Below, one piece after another: positions 4,793 to 6,445 of a stretch of 6,445 nucleotides of DNA. Each line of letters starts with the position of its first letter. Position 1 is the first letter of the stretch. The translations under genes were made by a program, and so were the position numbers. The notes beneath the pieces were generated by a model. It was not told where the DNA came from, did no database searches, and was given only the letters and a program-made list of their open reading frames with translations. This DNA comes from Euryarchaeota archaeon UBA126 (lineage in GTDB: Archaea > Thermoplasmatota > Poseidoniia > Poseidoniales > Thalassarchaeaceae). Location: assembly GCA_002497025.1 (NCBI GenBank), contig DAMG01000058.1, positions 11,585-18,029 of the forward strand. The letters run 5' to 3'.

Positions 4793-6445
4793 CTAGGTGG
4801 AGAAGAAGAAGAAGATGCGACAATCATGGTATCAACTTACCACGTTGGAGAGTTGGTATCTGCAGTTGTAGGAGATACACTAACTGTGGAAGTAATCAGC
4901 CCTTCTAATATCCCAGTACACGACTACGAACCATCCGCTGCTGATATATTGAGGCTGATAGACTCCGATGTTTTCTTCTACCACGGGCTCAATCTAGAGC
5001 CATGGGTAGACACAACAATAGAAGCTCTAGGGGAAGATGCTCCCCTCTCTGTAATGACTCACACAATGCCAACTGGTCAGGATACGCTTGATTACGAATC
5101 AGTATTGATTTCAAATCTCTGCGAAGTTCTGACCGAAGGGCCATTTGAGAGCACTGCTTTGGGCACTATGTCCGATGGTCACGGTGATCACGATGACCAC
5201 TCAGATGAAGATGGCGACCATGATGATGATCACGATGACCACTCAGATGAAGATGGTGACCATGATGATGATCACGATGACCACTCAGATGAAGATGGCG
5301 ACCATGATGATGATCACGATGACCACTCAGATGAAGATGGCGACCATGATGATGACCATGATGACGATGGTGAAGAGATAACTCCTGAGACCGCTCTACA
5401 GTACTTCGACACGAATGGCGATGGATCTTTGTCTTGGGATGAATTCTGGGCATCATGGGAAGAAGGCGAGGATGATGACCATGATGATGAACACGAAGTG
5501 GAAATGTCCGCATTGATGGAAATTTTCAACGAGAGCGACGCAAACATGGATGGACTTCTGGACATCAATGAACTTGAACACTTCATTCACGAAATTATGG
5601 AACTAGAGGAAGGCCATCATGATGGACACGCACATGCTGAAGCAGAGGAGACCATCGAAAATCCAACAGGTTGTCCTACTGACACAGTAATCTCAATCTT
5701 CCACATGGAAGAAGGAGAATATGTTCTTGAGTTCGAATCCGAGCACGATGAGGACTTCAATATGGCTGCTTTGAAGATGCCAGGTGGACACGCACACCAC
5801 CATCACGGCGACGAGGGAGACGACCATGAGGACCACTCAGATGATGAGGATGATCACGATGACCACACATCTGAGGAGATGTGCCACAACACCGATACTC
5901 ACGAGAACTACGAATCAACTGAGGAAGAGTGTGAAGCTGCAGGGCATGTTTGGATGGAAGATGGTCACGATGACCATCACGGTGTCTGCCATGATACTAC
6001 TACGCACGAAAATCACGATGAGTACGAAACAGAAGAGGACTGCGTGGCCGCAGGTCACATGTGGATGGAAGAGGAGGATCATGACCTTCCCGAAATCCAT
6101 GCAGATTTCGTCGCTCACACACTATCCTTCCCAGAAGAAATGGTTTGTTACGACATCAATACCCATACTGTCAACATGACCTACGAACATGAAGAGGACT
6201 GTGTGGCTGATGGTCTAATGTGGGTTGCAGCAGACAGCGGACCCGATGATGATGATGACCATTCACATGAGGAGGGACATCACGAAGTTGGATACGTAGT
6301 CATTCACATAGAAGAAGAGGGTGACTATGGATTCGCTCTTTCAATGGATGTGGAGCTATTCGTTCTAATGAATGATGATCACGACCATGGCCATGATGAT
6401 CACGATGATCACGGTGATGAACACTCAGATGAGGAAGATGACCAC
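4724..6445 (+). CDS. ZnuA-like metal ABC transporter substrate-binding lipoprotein with a giant His/Asp, EF-hand and Cys-repeat insertion (C-terminus beyond the window)
   Basis: The reading frame is open from ATG 4724 to the edge (574 codons, no stop). Residues 1-23 are a lipoprotein signal peptide with a basic start, the hydrophobic run LMSLVLVLSSLAG and lipobox L-A-G-C (C23), so the protein should be anchored on the outer face of the membrane. Residues 32-110 are the N-terminal lobe of a cluster A-I (Zn/Mn) substrate-binding protein: VSTYHVGELVSAVVGD, VHDYEPSAADI with the zinc-ligand H66, and FFYHGLNLEPWVD. In ZnuA a short His-rich loop follows soon after. Here residues about 150-574 are insertion: four 14-residue Asp/His repeats (155-210), an EF-hand pair (229-240, 272-283), two strand-like modules (320-352, 523-549) with His-rich tails, and three Cys repeats (from 387, 422, 475). 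The other zinc ligands and C-terminal lobe must lie beyond 6445. It is divergent from the NikR-like regulator. The exact metal is not shown by the sequence. Confidence 0.85.
   Translation, partial: MNSTAYRAALMSLVLVLSSLAGCLGGEEEEDATIMVSTYHVGELVSAVVGDTLTVEVISPSNIPVHDYEPSAADILRLIDSDVFFYHGLNLEPWVDTTIEALGEDAPLSVMTHTMPTGQDTLDYESVLISNLCEVLTEGPFESTALGTMSDGHGDHDDHSDEDGDHDDDHDDHSDEDGDHDDDHDDHSDEDGDHDDDHDDHSDEDGDHDDDHDDDGEEITPETALQYFDTNGDGSLSWDEFWASWEEGEDDDHDDEHEVEMSALMEIFNESDANMDGLLDINELEHFIHEIMELEEGHHDGHAHAEAEETIENPTGCPTDTVISIFHMEEGEYVLEFESEHDEDFNMAALKMPGGHAHHHHGDEGDDHEDHSDDEDDHDDHTSEEMCHNTDTHENYESTEEECEAAGHVWMEDGHDDHHGVCHDTTTHENHDEYETEEDCVAAGHMWMEEEDHDLPEIHADFVAHTLSFPEEMVCYDINTHTVNMTYEHEEDCVADGLMWVAADSGPDDDDDHSHEEGHHEVGYVVIHIEEEGDYGFALSMDVELFVLMNDDHDHGHDDHDDHGDEHSDEEDDH
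5186..5353 (+). repeat. 42-bp in-frame tandem repeat, 4 copies, encoding DHDDHSDEDGDHDD
   Basis: Four consecutive 42-base units start at 5186, 5228, 5270 and 5312. By eye they differ at one base only: the glycine codon is GGT in the second copy and GGC in the others. Because 42 is a multiple of 3, each unit adds 14 residues without a frameshift. A degenerate Asp/His stretch continues to about 5371. The near identity at synonymous sites points to recent duplication by slippage or recombination. The encoded segment is a likely low-affinity metal-binding, disordered region in the ZnuA-like lipoprotein. Confidence 0.95.
5408..5443 (+). other. EF-hand calcium-binding loop 1
   Basis: Residues 229-240 read DTNGDGSLSWDE, with D, N, D, S, S and E at loop positions 1, 3, 5, 7, 9 and 12 and glycine at 6, matching the canonical calcium loop at every ligand position. 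It is preceded by ALQYF and followed by FW, the expected helix ends. Confidence 0.9.
5537..5572 (+). other. EF-hand calcium-binding loop 2
   Basis: Residues 272-283 read DANMDGLLDINE, with D, N, D at 1, 3, 5, glycine at 6, D at 9 and E at 12. Helix-like sequence lies on both sides (MEIFNES before, LEHFIHEIMEL after). It pairs with loop 1 at a 43-residue distance, slightly stretched by an acidic His-containing linker (EDDDHDDEHE). Confidence 0.85.
5681..5779 (+). repeat. Strand-like module, copy 1 (VISIFHMEEGEYVLEF)
   Basis: Residues 320-352 begin DTVISIFHMEEGEYVLEF and end NMAALKM, then run directly into a His-rich tail (GGHAHHHHGDEGDD). The alternating hydrophobic pattern and EEGEY turn suggest beta strands. 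A second, diverged copy lies at 6290-6370. No named domain is recognised. Confidence 0.5.
5882..5961 (+). repeat. Cys/His/Trp repeat, copy 1
   Basis: Residues 387 onward begin CHNTDTHENYES and continue TEEECEAAGHVWMED. Two cysteines (387, 403) are 16 apart, with histidines between and a closing G-H-x-W-M. The same pattern recurs at 5987 and 6146. The paired cysteines could form a disulfide outside the cell or bind metal with the histidines. Confidence 0.7.
5987..6070 (+). repeat. Cys/His/Trp repeat, copy 2
   Basis: Residues 422 onward begin CHDTTTHENHDEYE and continue TEEDCVAAGHMWMEE, with cysteines at 422 and 440. It is the closest relative of copy 1, with a two-residue insertion between the cysteines. 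Confidence 0.7.
6146..6229 (+). repeat. Cys/His/Trp repeat, copy 3 (diverged)
   Basis: Residues 475 onward begin CYDINTHTVNMTYE and continue HEEDCVADGLMWVAA, with cysteines at 475 and 493. The cysteine spacing equals copy 2, and EEDCVA-x-G-x-MW is kept, while the histidine after the glycine is lost. Confidence 0.65.
6290..6370 (+). repeat. Strand-like module, copy 2 (VVIHIEEEGDYGFAL)
   Basis: Residues 523-549 begin GYVVIHIEEEGDYGFAL and end LFVLM, followed at once by a His/Asp tail (NDDHDHGHDDHDDHGDEH) that runs off the window. It matches copy 1 in the hydrophobic-I-x-H-x-EEG-(E/D)-Y core and in being followed by a His-rich stretch. Confidence 0.5.

Noticed and set aside
5186..5371. CRISPR array or other interspersed repeat
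   Set aside because: The units are contiguous, without unique spacers, and encode in-frame residues of a clear protein.
5145..5381. Plus-strand Met/Thr-rich frame over the 42-bp repeats
   Set aside because: It is a +1 shadow of the repeat region with low-complexity content and no homology; the true frame is continuous across it.
5166..5513. Minus-strand open frame full of His and Arg opposite the Asp/His repeats
   Set aside because: It is the reverse complement of the GAT/GAC/CAC repeat codons, which read as His-rich in that frame. It lacks a recognisable domain, and the plus-strand frame carries a signal peptide, ZnuA lobe and EF-hands.

Overview
The window reads as chromosomal DNA of an archaeon, most likely a marine planktonic euryarchaeote of the Poseidoniales (Marine Group II) type. 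The evidence is an archaeosine tRNA-guanine transglycosylase, an aconitase-X/phosphomevalonate-dehydratase-type enzyme, AT-rich TATA-like elements 25-30 nt before start codons, and an acidic lipoprotein with an L-A-G-C lipobox. The lineage is an inference from gene content and style; no marker gene settles it.

Layout. Positions 1-4635 are a minus-strand block, read right to left: a NikR-like metal-responsive regulator (4210-4635), a fused aconitase-X enzyme (2389-4164), tgtA (230-2389) and the first 41 codons of an ABC transporter ATPase that runs off the left edge (1-124). The aconitase-X stop and the tgtA start share one base (TGATG), so these two are probably translationally coupled. Positions 4724-6445 are a plus-strand gene, open at the right edge, for a metal-binding ABC transporter lipoprotein of the ZnuA type. 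Only 45, 88 and about 105 bases lie between genes, and no RNA gene, mobile element or CRISPR was seen.

The most interesting part is the divergent pair at 4210-6445. The regulator has a ribbon-helix-helix domain followed by a NikR-like C-terminal domain whose His/Cys ligands do not line up with the classical three-His-one-Cys nickel site. The lipoprotein starts as a normal ZnuA N-terminal lobe with the zinc-ligand HDYEP motif. Where ZnuA proteins carry a short His-rich loop, this one opens into an insertion of at least 425 residues: four nearly identical 42-bp Asp/His repeats, a pair of EF-hands, two copies of a short strand-like module each followed by a His-rich tail, and three Cys/His/Trp repeats. 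The C-terminal lobe is not reached. The pair shares an 88-base intergenic region with candidate promoters and an A+T-rich inverted repeat, which suggests a metal-sensing and metal-scavenging unit.

Two further oddities lie in the metabolic genes. TgtA keeps both active-site aspartates but has lost the three cysteines of its structural zinc site. The aconitase-X enzyme is a single-chain fusion of catalytic and swivel domains, whereas the described archaeal phosphomevalonate dehydratases are two-subunit enzymes.
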